A stretch of 33,279 bases of DNA from Chitinispirillaceae bacterium (GCA_016930275.1 JAFGHA010000090.1:1-33279); one strand, 5' to 3'. Shown: positions 1 to 8,709, numbered from the stretch's first letter. Translations and numbers: made by a program. Notes: generated from the sequence alone by a model not told the origin.

Positions 1-1
1 G

Positions 2-88
2 AACAACTATATCCAGGGCCGCTACGGTGCCATCCCATTTCTCGGTGATTTCGGGGCTGTTTTAAAGGGCAATACGACAAATGGGTAA
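2..88 (+). CDS. C-terminal end of an RloA-like AAA ATPase (partial)
   Basis: Only the last 28 codons lie in the window. They run in frame from the left edge to a TAA and contain GRYGAIPFLGDFGAV, which resembles the end of ATPases encoded beside RloB-family proteins. The stop overlaps the start of rloB by 8 bases, as expected for a translationally coupled pair. The role as ATPase partner of RloB is inferred from this overlap and from family knowledge, because the Walker motifs are outside the window. Confidence 0.5.
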   Translation, partial: NNYIQGRYGAIPFLGDFGAVLKGNTTNG

Positions 89-758
89 GCCGATCAAACT
101 GAGCGACAGAGGGAAACAATGGTATCGTAAAGAAAATATCCCAAGCCGCATCCGTGCTTACAAAGCAGTTCGTCAACGGATTCTGATCGTGTGCGAAGGT
201 ACTAAAACGGAACCGAATTATTTCGATTCAATCAGAAAGTTGTTACCACCCAACATCGTTTCACTTCAAATCGAGGGTATAGGTGCAAATACGCTTTCGT
301 TGGTGGAAAGAGCCCGCGATCTAAAAGATAGTCGAATCGCCACCGACTATCCATTCGATCAGGTATGGGTAGTATTCGACCATGACAGTTTTCCTCCGGA
401 TGCTTTCGATAATGCGATAACGAGTGCAGTGGCAGAAGGGATGCAATGCGCCTGGTCTAATGAGGCATTCGAACTCTGGTATGTTCTTCATTTTGAATAT
501 CGTGATACCGCAACCTCCCGAGAGGACTTCGGTCGAATACTCAGCCGTTATCTCAATGAACCCTACCTAAAAAATTCATCTGAAATGTACTGGAAGCTTT
601 CCCGTCTCGGGAACCAACAGCAGGCTATTGCCCGGGCCCGGAAACTCGATGAGGATTTCAAAATAAGACAAATCCCCCCTTCCGGAGCAAATCCCTGCAC
701 GACCGTTTACCAACTGGTGGAGGAATTGAATAGATATCTGCCACTGGAATCAGAATAG
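81..758 (+). CDS. rloB: RloB family Toprim-like protein, AbiL/RloAB defence module
   Basis: This 225-residue protein matches the RloB family in length and motifs. CEGTKTEPNYF (residues 38-48) supplies the acidic residue of a Toprim-like fold, VVFDHD (97-102) is the DxD pair, and SNEAFELWYVLHF (126-138) is the conserved family block. RloB-type proteins pair with an AAA ATPase, as AbiLi does with AbiLii and as RloA does with RloB, and such pairs are linked to abortive phage defence and restriction-modification islands. The start at 81 overlaps the end of the upstream ATPase frame by 8 bases and follows AAAGGG. Nuclease activity and phage target are not visible here. The family call is firm, and the defence role is inferred from known pairs. 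Confidence 0.85.
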   Translation: MGKPIKLSDRGKQWYRKENIPSRIRAYKAVRQRILIVCEGTKTEPNYFDSIRKLLPPNIVSLQIEGIGANTLSLVERARDLKDSRIATDYPFDQVWVVFDHDSFPPDAFDNAITSAVAEGMQCAWSNEAFELWYVLHFEYRDTATSREDFGRILSRYLNEPYLKNSSEMYWKLSRLGNQQQAIARARKLDEDFKIRQIPPSGANPCTTVYQLVEELNRYLPLESE

Positions 759-1022
759 AATTTCCGGTTTCATGGCGGGACCCCATGCCGTCTGCGGGCA
801 CTATGCAAAAAAGCAGGTCATCATCTACGACGATGTCTGAATAATTGCTGTCAATTGGGCGTTCAACAAACAGCACCGCGATCTCCATCAGAGCAATAAT
901 TGCCCCTTCCGTATCCGCTCCCTTCAATAATCCCCGTAATTTCCCGTAATAATGTATCTTTGATGGCAACTGCCGGACATTGCGAAATTCTCTTCAACCG
1001 AAAGTTCCTCAATCAGACACCA
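759..1022. other. Gap between the defence module and the metal operon
   Basis: No convincing gene is seen in these 264 bases. A minus-strand frame of 103 codons (658-969) runs through it and overlaps the end of rloB; it has ordinary composition but no recognisable motif and no good ribosome site. The stretch may hold the promoter of the following operon, but I could not find a clear -35/-10 pair or a Zur-like palindrome. Confidence 0.4.
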
Positions 1023-1301
1023 ATGATTCGCCGAACACTTCATATCCTGTTTGGAATCTGGATCACCGTCCTGTTCACGGTAGTGATACCGACACATACC
1101 CACGACGATCACGACGACCATGATACTTGTTCGATCTGTCTGCTGGCCGGACAGACGGCAACCACGGCGGCGACGATTTTTTTGACCGTTATTGTGGCAG
1201 CCTCCACCATCACCTGTTGCTTCATTACATCTTCAGTTCTCTCCCGAACACTGCTTGCCTACCACACCCGTGCTCCTCCGGTTGTTCTTCCCTACTCCTG
1301 A
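1023..1301 (+). CDS. Small His/Cys-rich membrane protein heading the metal operon
   Basis: A 92-residue protein with a hydrophobic segment at about residues 5-22, then HTHDDHDDHDTCSICLLA, then a second hydrophobic segment (about 46-75). The alternating His/Asp run followed by CxxC is a plausible metal site on the outer side of the inner membrane and recalls DUF2946-type small metal-linked proteins. The start is uncertain: the frame is open to 900 and ATG 963 is possible, but ATG 1023 puts the first hydrophobic segment at the N terminus. It lies just upstream of the lipoprotein, barrel and ABC transporter genes on the same strand. Metal sensing or handover is inference from composition and context. 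Confidence 0.6.
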   Translation: MIRRTLHILFGIWITVLFTVVIPTHTHDDHDDHDTCSICLLAGQTATTAATIFLTVIVAASTITCCFITSSVLSRTLLAYHTRAPPVVLPYS

Positions 1302-1505
1302 TGCATTTCGTCGGGCCCGGTAGATAAGCACTTAGTTCACCTCCAGTGTCTGTTTTCGTGCATGGCTCAAGGCACGGTTCCCGTACCGTGAGATTCACCA
1401 TGTATTCGTTCACACCCCTTTGCTGAGGGATAGACGATACATCGGGTCGATCCTTAGGCAACAGACACCGCGAGTACTTCAACACCGGCAACAGAAAGGT
1501 TGTCC
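1302..1505 (+). promoter_or_regulatory. Leader region with a short hairpin before the lipoprotein gene
   Basis: This 204-base stretch has no coding signal. It contains a perfect 6-bp stem, CACGGT (1373-1378) with ACCGTG (1385-1390), around a 6-base loop. It could separate the small His-rich gene from the main operon or act as a weak attenuator. I see no known riboswitch core in it. Confidence 0.25.
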
Positions 1506-2057
1506 ATGAACATACTACGATATTTACTGCCAATACCGATTTTTTTAATCGGGGTAATCGGTTGCAGCACCACTACCTCAACGTTACTTACCGAATCGGA
1601 AGAGGAGGTTTTCTCCATCATCGAACACGCACTCCTGCACATGGCCGATCAGACGGGCGTACCGGTCCAGGCCGACACCATACCCCCGGGTCCGCATCTC
1701 GGACTTGAAGATTTCGATCATAAACGTCTTGAAGTGGCACTGCAACCGATGACCGGGGGCAACGGCGGATATTTTCATTTCGGTCCCGACCTCACCGGTG
1801 ATTTTATGGTGATGACCGACCGGGACCTTCCGGTAACCGTTACCAATCGTCATATCGAGAACGACGAGGCGATTGACGATACGCTTGAAATCGAGCGAAC
1901 AATCGGTACCCAGGAAATTTTCGACGCCACGGAAAGCCACCTGATCAAACAGGCGATACTCTTCGAAGCGCGGACCAACGCGAACATTCTCCGATTCGGT
2001 CCGACGGATGCGGACACCATTCATATCGTGATAGAGGAGGCCGTACATGAAGATTGA
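1506..2057 (+). CDS. Lipoprotein of the metal-uptake operon, unknown family
   Basis: A 183-residue protein with a lipoprotein signal peptide: hydrophobic residues 8-18 end in the lipobox VIGC, so Cys 20 would be lipidated. The mature part is acidic and carries scattered His (for example EHALLHM and GYFHFGPD). ATG 1506 is preferred over TTG 1500 because AAAGG ends 7 bases before the ATG. The gene overlaps the start of the barrel gene by 11 bases, so the two are probably translated together. I do not recognise the family. Position suggests a periplasm-facing or surface partner of the barrel in metal capture, but that is inference. Confidence 0.75.
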   Translation: MNILRYLLPIPIFLIGVIGCSTTTSTLLTESEEEVFSIIEHALLHMADQTGVPVQADTIPPGPHLGLEDFDHKRLEVALQPMTGGNGGYFHFGPDLTGDFMVMTDRDLPVTVTNRHIENDEAIDDTLEIERTIGTQEIFDATESHLIKQAILFEARTNANILRFGPTDADTIHIVIEEAVHED

Positions 2058-3327
2058 CTTCCTGCTCTCCGCGGCAGTTGCCATTCTGGCGGCAGGAGCA
2101 CTGTTTCATGGTGATGCCGCCAAACTCGCTCCCCCCGCCTGGCAGAACCCCGATATCGGCTTTACGCTCGACGGCGTTGCGGATATGAACGATCTCGAAG
2201 ATTCCTGGAAAAGTCCGGGGGTTTCCCTTCGGGGAGCGGAACTCGTCGTGAGTGCCAACATCGACCCCTACGCCTCGCTGCTCGGTAACGTGCTCATTTC
2301 GGAACACGGAGCGGAGCTTCACGAAGCATATGCTGAATTTCCCTATCTTCCCCTGAATCTCAAGGGAAAGATTGGATTGATGCATGCGAATTTCGGCCGG
2401 TGGAACCGGTTTCACGTGCACATGATGCCGTTCACCTCGACACCACGGATCTACCTTGAGTATGCCGGCGGACTGCTGGCACTCACGGGAGCGGAACTCT
2501 CATGGATGCTTCCGGTGGACCATTACATTGAACTCACCCTGAGCGCCTACGACCGTATTCAGGGACACACCCACGATGTCGATCCGTCAACCGGGAGTTC
2601 CGATCCGTCGATGACCGCGCAGGAGGTCGCCGAACAGATTGGTGCCGAGCAGCACGGCAGTCACTGGCACGGACCGGATGGAGAAATTTACTACGAGAAT
2701 GATCTGCTCGCGCTTGCCGGAGAACTCTCATCGGCTGACCCGGTAGCCGTTTCCGGCAACCGGCGTCCCGACGGATTCGCCTACGGCGGACGGATTACCA
2801 CAACATTCGAATTCGGCCCGCAAATAAGCATTGATGCGGGAGCAAGCGGCATCTATCAGCACCGGTACAAACAGACCCGGCGCGAAGAACTTGACGGACG
2901 TACCTACGGCAAACTGCTCTACGGTGCCGATATCACGCTCTTCTGGCATCCGCTTTCCGCCAACAAATACCGCAATCTCCAGATCGGCGTCGAAATGCTC
3001 GGGTCGTATGAGGGGTTTGAACGGTCGGCGGGAAACCGGTTGTATGAGGATTATTACCAACGTACCGGTATTTTCAACTGGGCTGCCTGGCGGCAGACGG
3101 AACGGTGGCAGTTCGGCATTTTCGGCGAATGGTTCGCCGCGAACGACTACACCGGTGGAATCAAGCGACGTGCGGGAGGATTCGCGACCATCGACATCAC
3201 CCATTACCAGTATGTGCGTCTTGAATATTCCCGCTACGATTACCCCGGAGTTCTTGACGGGGTCAACAGGATCATGCTCCAGTACGATGCGACAATCGGT
3301 TACCATACTCACGGGAGGCAACGATGA
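2047..3327 (+). CDS. Outer-membrane beta-barrel protein with His-rich loops, metal-linked
   Basis: A 426-residue protein with an N-terminal signal peptide (about 1-24) and, after it, alternating polar/aromatic stretches typical of barrel strands, without globular enzyme motifs. Two His clusters stand out: GHTHD at 173-177 and QHGSHWHG at 202-209, with a further HTH at the extreme C terminus. They could bind zinc or a similar metal at the cell surface or periplasmic mouth. No TonB-dependent plug domain is evident and the length is far below the usual 650 or more residues, so this looks like a small barrel, not a classic TonB receptor. It overlaps both neighbours (lipoprotein and binding protein) by a few bases, which puts it firmly in the ABC transporter operon. 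The zinc role is inferred. Confidence 0.7.
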   Translation: MKIDFLLSAAVAILAAGALFHGDAAKLAPPAWQNPDIGFTLDGVADMNDLEDSWKSPGVSLRGAELVVSANIDPYASLLGNVLISEHGAELHEAYAEFPYLPLNLKGKIGLMHANFGRWNRFHVHMMPFTSTPRIYLEYAGGLLALTGAELSWMLPVDHYIELTLSAYDRIQGHTHDVDPSTGSSDPSMTAQEVAEQIGAEQHGSHWHGPDGEIYYENDLLALAGELSSADPVAVSGNRRPDGFAYGGRITTTFEFGPQISIDAGASGIYQHRYKQTRREELDGRTYGKLLYGADITLFWHPLSANKYRNLQIGVEMLGSYEGFERSAGNRLYEDYYQRTGIFNWAAWRQTERWQFGIFGEWFAANDYTGGIKRRAGGFATIDITHYQYVRLEYSRYDYPGVLDGVNRIMLQYDATIGYHTHGRQR

Positions 3328-4289
3328 AACAGACAGTCTCTGCAACCGGATATCACTCACACACGTTAAACACCATACGATCATGGTGCGTTCTGGCGAT
3401 GCTCGTACTGCCGGTGCAGGCGATTTTCGCGAAAGCCGAACTCAACGTCGTCGCCTCGGTTCCCGATCTCGCCGATATGGCAAAGTGCATCGGCGGCAGT
3501 GCGGTCTCCGTCGTGTCGCTCGCCACCGGACGCGAAGACCTGCATGCGGTTCCCGCACGACCGGCCTTTCTTCCCAAACTCAACAAGGCGGACATACTCC
3601 TCACCCTGGGACTCGATGCGGAACACGCGTGGCTTCCGCCGCTTGCCGACGAGGCCCGTAACCCGAAAATCAGGGAAAACGGCCCCGGATGGATCGACTG
3701 TTACGAAGGCATCACGCTGCTCGACATTCCCGAACGACTTGACCGAAGCGAAGGCGAACAGCACCCGCTCGGCAACCCGCACTACAACATCGGCCCCCAG
3801 TGCGGTACCGTCATGGCAGCCAACATCGAAAAGGCGCTCGCCGCCGCCCTGCCGCAGCAGGCACGGTCGTTCGCCGCAAACGGCGATGCCTACCGGAAGG
3901 AAATTACCGCCTTGACGAAAGAACTACAGGTGCAGGGCAAACCGCTCGACGGTATCACGATTATTGAATATCACCCCGACATGTCGTATCTCTGCGCGTT
4001 TTATCACCTGTCGATCGCCGGGAGCATCGAACCGAAAGCGGGAGTCCCACCCACCGCCGCACACCTCAAGGAGCTTGAACAGCTCGGCAGGGAACACGGG
4101 GTCCGGCTCATTATTTACAACCAGGCGCAAAATCCGAAACTGCCCGAAAAACTCGCCCGTTCCCTCGGGTGCAGTGCCGTCCGTATCGCCAATGCCGTGG
4201 GGGCCCAGAAAGGGATCACCTCGTGGACCGACCTGCAGCGGTACAACCTTAAACAGCTGCTCGGCGGTCTGACGGGAGGTGCCCGATGA
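3324..4289 (+). CDS. znuA: Metal ABC transporter substrate-binding protein (TroA/ZnuA type)
   Basis: A 321-residue periplasmic binding protein of the cluster A-I (TroA/ZnuA) family, with a signal peptide ending near residue 36. Likely metal ligands follow the family order: His 74 in GREDLHAVPARP, His 153 in GNPHYN, and His 217 in IIEYHPDMSYL. The later stretch SIEPKAGVPPTAAHLKELE is the typical second-lobe block. The long His-rich loop of many ZnuA proteins is absent here, while His-rich segments occur in the barrel and the first gene. It overlaps the barrel gene (ATGA) and the ATPase gene (ATGA). Zinc is the best guess for the metal, but manganese or iron cannot be excluded from sequence alone. 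Confidence 0.85.
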   Translation: MKQTVSATGYHSHTLNTIRSWCVLAMLVLPVQAIFAKAELNVVASVPDLADMAKCIGGSAVSVVSLATGREDLHAVPARPAFLPKLNKADILLTLGLDAEHAWLPPLADEARNPKIRENGPGWIDCYEGITLLDIPERLDRSEGEQHPLGNPHYNIGPQCGTVMAANIEKALAAALPQQARSFAANGDAYRKEITALTKELQVQGKPLDGITIIEYHPDMSYLCAFYHLSIAGSIEPKAGVPPTAAHLKELEQLGREHGVRLIIYNQAQNPKLPEKLARSLGCSAVRIANAVGAQKGITSWTDLQRYNLKQLLGGLTGGAR

Positions 4290-4906
4290 GCGTATCCCCA
4301 TTCCTCACGCTTGAATCGGCGACCTTCGGGTACCGGAAAAACGGTCCTCCGGTAGTCAGCGACATCTCGTTCTCTGCCGCTCCGGGCGACTTTCTCGTAC
4401 TCAGGGGGCCGAACGGCTGCGGCAAATCAACCATTGTCAAAGGGTTGTTAGGACTCGCCTTTACGCTGGGGGGAACCATCCGCTGGAATCTTGAACGCAC
4501 CGACGTGGGATACGTTCCCCAGGAAAGCGCGGTTGCCGAAAATATTCCATTCACGGCACTCGACATTGTCAAATGCGCCGACACGGGAGGGGATGGCGAC
4601 ACACCCGCCCGCACGGCACTCGAACGGATCGGCATGGACGATAAACGGAGTATCCGTTTCGGGGATCTTTCCGGCGGACAGAAGCGGCGAGTACTCTTTG
4701 CCCGTGCTCTGGTACGTCGGCCGCGCATGCTTGTTCTCGACGAACCGACCGCCAATGTCGATCTGCAGTCGGAATCGATCATCGAAGCACTTATCAATGA
4801 GGTCACCGCGCATAACGATGCCGCAGTGATCGCCGTGGCGCACGCCACCGACTTCGGCAGCAACGCCCGGGTGATCCCCGTCGGAAATGGTGCGCCTCAT
4901 GGATAA
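4286..4906 (+). CDS. znuC: Metal ABC transporter ATPase
   Basis: A 206-residue ABC ATPase with Walker A GPNGCGKST (41-49), signature LSGGQKRRVLFARAL, Walker B MLVLDEPT and a late AHATDF switch region. It is shorter than typical ZnuC/TroB proteins and its C-terminal extension is minimal. It powers the permease encoded next. The start overlaps the binding-protein stop by 4 bases. The zinc/manganese family assignment rests mainly on its neighbours. Confidence 0.85.
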   Translation: MSVSPFLTLESATFGYRKNGPPVVSDISFSAAPGDFLVLRGPNGCGKSTIVKGLLGLAFTLGGTIRWNLERTDVGYVPQESAVAENIPFTALDIVKCADTGGDGDTPARTALERIGMDDKRSIRFGDLSGGQKRRVLFARALVRRPRMLVLDEPTANVDLQSESIIEALINEVTAHNDAAVIAVAHATDFGSNARVIPVGNGAPHG

Positions 4907-5729
4907 CTTCACCGGTCTGCTCGCGTTCTCGATCGTTCCACTGCTGCTGGTGGTCGCCACCGCCTCCGTTGCTCCCGCTGCGGGCGCACTGCTTGCGCTC
5001 CGCAACGAAATCATGCTCGCGCTGGCGCTTCCGTCGGTTGCCAATGCCGCAATGGCCCTGGTACTTATGACCGGTATCGATGCCGACAACACCATCATTC
5101 TCTATCCGATTGCAACGGTCCTCACTCTGGCGACCATTCTGCCGTTTGTCACGGGCCGGAGCGGCAGCCGCCTGCGCGAGTTGCACCTTGGCGGACTCTT
5201 TACCGGCGGACAGGTGTGCGCCATGCTCTTCTCTGCACTTTCTCCCCATGCACACAACAGTATCGCCCATCTTCTCAACGGCGAGGTAATGGCCGCCGAT
5301 ACTGGCGAAACAGCAGCAATAATTACCGGTGCCGCTCTGATCCTGCTGACCGGCATCGTTCGCAGGCGGACCGTCTATGCATGGTGTGCAGACGAAACAT
5401 TTTTCAGGACCACCGCCATGCGATACCGTCTGTTTATTGCAGTTACCTACTCTGCAATAGCGGCAATCGTCACGGTCGGTGTCGCGACGGTGGGGCCGCT
5501 TCTGGTAACGGCACTGATGGTGTTTCCGGCACTGTTCGGCGATATCGGGAAAAAAGGAGCGGATACCTATATGCTCACCGTGATTGTCATCGGATGTACC
5601 GGAAGTATCGCGGGTTTTCTGTTTGCCCTGATATTAGATTTACCTCCGGCGTTATGTGCCGCGGCGGGAGCGGGAGTGATCGGAGCATCGGTGAAAATTA
5701 TCTGCACGGCAGGATCTTCCGGGTATTGA
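4887..5729 (+). CDS. znuB: Metal ABC transporter permease (ABC-3 family)
   Basis: A 280-residue very hydrophobic protein with about seven to eight membrane segments. The stretch VATVGPLLVTALMVFPAL (about 198-215) is the conserved block of the ABC-3 permeases (ZnuB, TroC, MntB). It forms the inner-membrane channel for the metal delivered by the binding protein. Two starts are possible: ATG 4887, and ATG 4899, which overlaps the ATPase stop by only 8 bases; the second would remove four residues. No clear terminator follows, only a weak AT-rich hairpin near 5750. Confidence 0.88.
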   Translation: MVRLMDNFTGLLAFSIVPLLLVVATASVAPAAGALLALRNEIMLALALPSVANAAMALVLMTGIDADNTIILYPIATVLTLATILPFVTGRSGSRLRELHLGGLFTGGQVCAMLFSALSPHAHNSIAHLLNGEVMAADTGETAAIITGAALILLTGIVRRRTVYAWCADETFFRTTAMRYRLFIAVTYSAIAAIVTVGVATVGPLLVTALMVFPALFGDIGKKGADTYMLTVIVIGCTGSIAGFLFALILDLPPALCAAAGAGVIGASVKIICTAGSSGY

Positions 5730-5828
5730 ATTCGTTAAATAAAAACAGTCATCAAAAAAAATGAGCGATGATTTGTCTGTAACGGTTCATATTAAAGACA
5801 CTGATCTTATAACCGCAAACTACAGACC

Positions 5829-6353
5829 ATGCTCATGAAAACCATCACCCGACACCTCCTCACCGGACTCAGCAGTCTGCTTCTGCTGACACAGCTCTCC
5901 CACGCCGGCGAAAAACGCTACTTCCCCGAATTCCGGATCGAAGGCGGGGGATTCATTTCATCACAGGATCTGGATCAGAACCCTTCAACCGGTGAAACAT
6001 ACTTTCACACGTTAAAAGAATTCGGCATTGAAACCGGGCTCAACTGCCGGATTTCCCGCTACCATTTCGTCTCCGTCTGGGGCGACGTCGGGTTCGGCGG
6101 CTATTCGATGATACTGCTGTCACACGTGAAAGGCGGAGTGTCGTTTCTTTATGGTAATCAGACCGGAGGCTTCGCCGCGGGACCGGTCGTGGGAATCGGC
6201 ACGACCGGTAAAATGCTCGGTCTTCAAATCTGTTTCAGAAAGTTTTATCTGAAAGGACTTGCAGCCCAGGAAGAGGGTCATCACAGTGAACTGCTATTGA
6301 ATTCGTACAGCGTCTCTTTGGGGTACCTGTTTGACGTCTGGCCGGTGAAATAA
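5829..6353 (+). CDS. Small secreted or outer-membrane-like protein, unknown
   Basis: A 174-residue protein with a signal peptide (hydrophobic 9-22, cleavage near SHA at 24-26). The mature part is rich in Gly and aromatic residues in alternating patterns (SVWGDVGFGGYSM, VSFLYGNQTGG, FAAGPVVGIGTTGKMLG), which fits an eight-stranded small barrel. ATG 5829 and ATG 5835 are both possible starts. It sits about 100 bases after the metal operon on the same strand and may or may not belong to it. The family is not recognised. Confidence 0.65.
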   Translation: MLMKTITRHLLTGLSSLLLLTQLSHAGEKRYFPEFRIEGGGFISSQDLDQNPSTGETYFHTLKEFGIETGLNCRISRYHFVSVWGDVGFGGYSMILLSHVKGGVSFLYGNQTGGFAAGPVVGIGTTGKMLGLQICFRKFYLKGLAAQEEGHHSELLLNSYSVSLGYLFDVWPVK

Positions 6354-6375
6354 AGCAGGGAAATACCGGATTGGT

Positions 6376-7470
6376 TTAAAATGCGGCGAGTATCTCATTG
6401 ATAAAAAAATTCAGCAGGTCACGGTCCTGCTGTGCAGCTTTTTTCCAATACGATTGCCGAAACATCCATACCCGGCGTTGTACCCATGCGGTCATCACCA
6501 CGACCAGTTTTTTTTCGGGAACCATGATAATCCGCTGCCCGCCGAAACCTCCAGCCCAGTAAAACCGGGTTGTACCCTTCCATGCCACCCAGCACATATA
6601 TCCGTACCTGCCTTCTTCGGCAACACCCATTCCATCAATCGAAGCACCTATGCCGTTTTTCACCTGATTCCGGGACATCTCATTCATCCAGTCGGACGGC
6701 AGCAGTGAATCAGCACCGATACAACCGTTTTGTAGCATGAACAGACCAAGTTTCACCATATCCTCCGGCAACAGGTGTAATCCATTATAGCCAACGGTAT
6801 ATTCACCCAGAGAATCCCATTTGGCAGTGGAAATGCCCAATGGCTCGAAAAGATTCTTTTCGGCAAAACGGTCCGTCCGCCTCCCGCACGCCTTTTCCAG
6901 AATCGCCGATAACAGGAATGCAGACACGTCGTAATTGAAGCGTTCGGAAGGTAGCGATGTCAGCGGTTTTGAAAGAACATACTGCAGCGGATCATTGGAT
7001 ACCTCCAGTGCCTTGTAATCGTCGTTACTCCATTCCAGGCCACTGGTCATCGTTAAAAGATGGTTGATGCGGATCTCGTTTTTTCGTCCATCCCGGTTGT
7101 CCGGCACATCCGGCAGGTAGTGTGAAACAGGATCTTCTATACTCTGGATACATCCCTTTTTTACCGCGATACCTACCAGTAAACCGATAACAGTTTTTGC
7201 CGCGGAACATATATCCTGCGGGTTTTTCCAGATGTTTTCATGACGGTAATGTTCACAGAGCACCGTTCCGTCCTCAACGATAAAAATGCTGGTGAGGCAT
7301 CGCTTTTTTTCCGCTTTTTCACAAACGATCTTCAGTGCAGCAGTATTGACGTTGGTCTCCTTTTGCTGCAATTCCCGGGGGTTATTTGCCATGGCAATCG
7401 GGTAACCAGTAACGGATAGGACGGTAATAAGATAGAACGTATAAAGACAAAGCAGCCATACTTTTTTCAC
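6376..7470 (-). CDS. Class C beta-lactamase-like serine hydrolase, exported
   Basis: A 364-residue protein of the beta-lactamase/penicillin-binding-protein-like superfamily (PF00144). The signal peptide covers about residues 1-28. The catalytic SxxK is S89-A-A-K92 and the second catalytic Tyr is probably Y180 in FNYDVSAFLLS. TMTSGLEW (140-147) and the late GGFGGQRIIMVPEKKL block are typical of the family. Members include esterases, D-aminopeptidases and peptidoglycan-active enzymes, so the substrate cannot be named. The start is GTG 7470, preceded by GAAGG six bases upstream. It converges with the 5829 gene, leaving only 22 bases between stops. Confidence 0.85.
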   Translation of the reverse strand: MKKVWLLCLYTFYLITVLSVTGYPIAMANNPRELQQKETNVNTAALKIVCEKAEKKRCLTSIFIVEDGTVLCEHYRHENIWKNPQDICSAAKTVIGLLVGIAVKKGCIQSIEDPVSHYLPDVPDNRDGRKNEIRINHLLTMTSGLEWSNDDYKALEVSNDPLQYVLSKPLTSLPSERFNYDVSAFLLSAILEKACGRRTDRFAEKNLFEPLGISTAKWDSLGEYTVGYNGLHLLPEDMVKLGLFMLQNGCIGADSLLPSDWMNEMSRNQVKNGIGASIDGMGVAEEGRYGYMCWVAWKGTTRFYWAGGFGGQRIIMVPEKKLVVVMTAWVQRRVWMFRQSYWKKAAQQDRDLLNFFINEILAAF

Positions 7471-7563
7471 GGGATACCTTCATTTCTCTTGTATACAAAA
7501 CCATTGAGTCAACTACGCGGTGGAAACAACCAGCGGAAACGGCCTCTGGCAGCAACCACTACC

Positions 7564-8616
7564 CTAGAGAAATATAACCAGGCAGAGGAAATTTTTAAAT
7601 CCGTTCGGTGAATCGGGACAGGTGGTTTCTTTCACAACCGAAGGAATACGCCCCGGGTTACTCTCCCGGCACAGCTGCTTGCCTTCGCCCGCAAGGGGAA
7701 ATACCTCTCGGTACCGGTGGATATACACAAAATCATCTATGAGGTGCTTTCGCTGCTCAAACACAGTGTGAGGAAAACAATCAGAATAAAGCAGGTGCTC
7801 AATGCACATCCTGAAACAACAAGAGGCGATCCCTCCCAGTTGCAGAATGCACTGCTCAATGTGGCTCTGAACGCCTGTGATGCAATGCCCGACGGTGGCG
7901 TGCTGACGGTGACCACCGAGTCCATCGGAATAGCGGATTCGAATATCCCCGGGCTTGTTTATGAAATACCTCCGGGTGATTATCTTAAAATCGATATCGC
8001 CGATACGGGAACGGGTATTCCACCCGAAATCGCCGACCGTATTTTCGACCCCTTTTTCACGACCAAGGAAAACGGGAAAGGAACCGGACTCGGGCTAGCC
8101 GCAGTATACGGAACAGTGAAGCATCACGGCGGCGGCATTGCATTACATTCCGAACCGGATAACGGTACCGCCCTATCGCTTTTCCTTCCCTTACTCGCCG
8201 AGGTGAACCATTCCGGAACAACCGTATGTGAAAACGGTACGACAACAGTATTCAACCGGCATCTTCTTGTCGTTGACGACGAAGAACAGGTACGGGAGAT
8301 GCTGGCATCGATGCTGCAATCCCTCAACTGTCGCGTGACCGTCTGCAGTAATGGTCGTGAGGCACTGGAATACTTCAGTAGCCACCGGGAGACCGTCGAT
8401 GCGGTAATTCTTGATCTCATCATGCCGGTTATGAACGGGGCCACCACCTTCCGGGAACTCAAAAAACTCGATCCCGAAATTAAAGTGATTATCGCCTCGG
8501 GATACTCAATCGAGGGCGACGCACGGCAGCTGCTTGAAGAAGGGGCGGATGAATTCATTCAGAAGCCGTTTCTGCGGATGGATCTGGCTGAAAAGTTAGC
8601 AGCGGTACTGGGATAA
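7564..8616 (+). pseudogene. Decayed hybrid histidine kinase (HATPase plus receiver, sensor and H-box lost)
   Basis: The intact part from GTG 7717 encodes a full HATPase domain (N box [41 protein letters not shown]) followed by a receiver domain with its phosphoacceptor Asp in VILDLIMPVMNG. Upstream, in the same frame, QLLAFARKGKYLSVPV is the standard sequence that follows the dimerisation helices, so the real protein began much earlier. Further up, a TGA at 7609 interrupts the frame, and IGTGGFFHN looks like a damaged H-box joined directly to the second helix. The phosphorylated His, the rest of the dimerisation domain and any sensor domain are missing. This is best read as a truncated kinase remnant; expression of a soluble HATPase-receiver protein from 7717 is possible but less likely. 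Confidence 0.7.
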
Positions 8617-8680
8617 CTCCCTGCCAAACTGACGGTCAGGTGCCCGGGTTATCAGAAATACACCAAGAATGCTTTTGTCA

Positions 8681-8709
8681 TTGCGGATACCATACCGATG
8701 ATATATACT
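8681..8709 (+). promoter_or_regulatory. Sigma-70-like promoter for the SLOG-like gene
   Basis: TTGCGG (8681-8686) and TATACT (8704-8709) are separated by 17 bases, about 30 bases before the start codon at 8739. The ribosome site AAAGGAG (8727-8733) follows. The match is good but is a visual call. Confidence 0.45.

Noticed and set aside
658..969. Minus-strand frame of 103 codons next to rloB
   Set aside because: It overlaps the end of rloB, has no recognised motif and no clear ribosome site.
1302..1505. Possible riboswitch upstream of the metal lipoprotein
   Set aside because: Only one 6-bp stem is present and no conserved riboswitch core could be matched.
2047..3327. TonB-dependent receptor
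   Set aside because: Too short, no plug domain or TonB box visible; treated as a small barrel.
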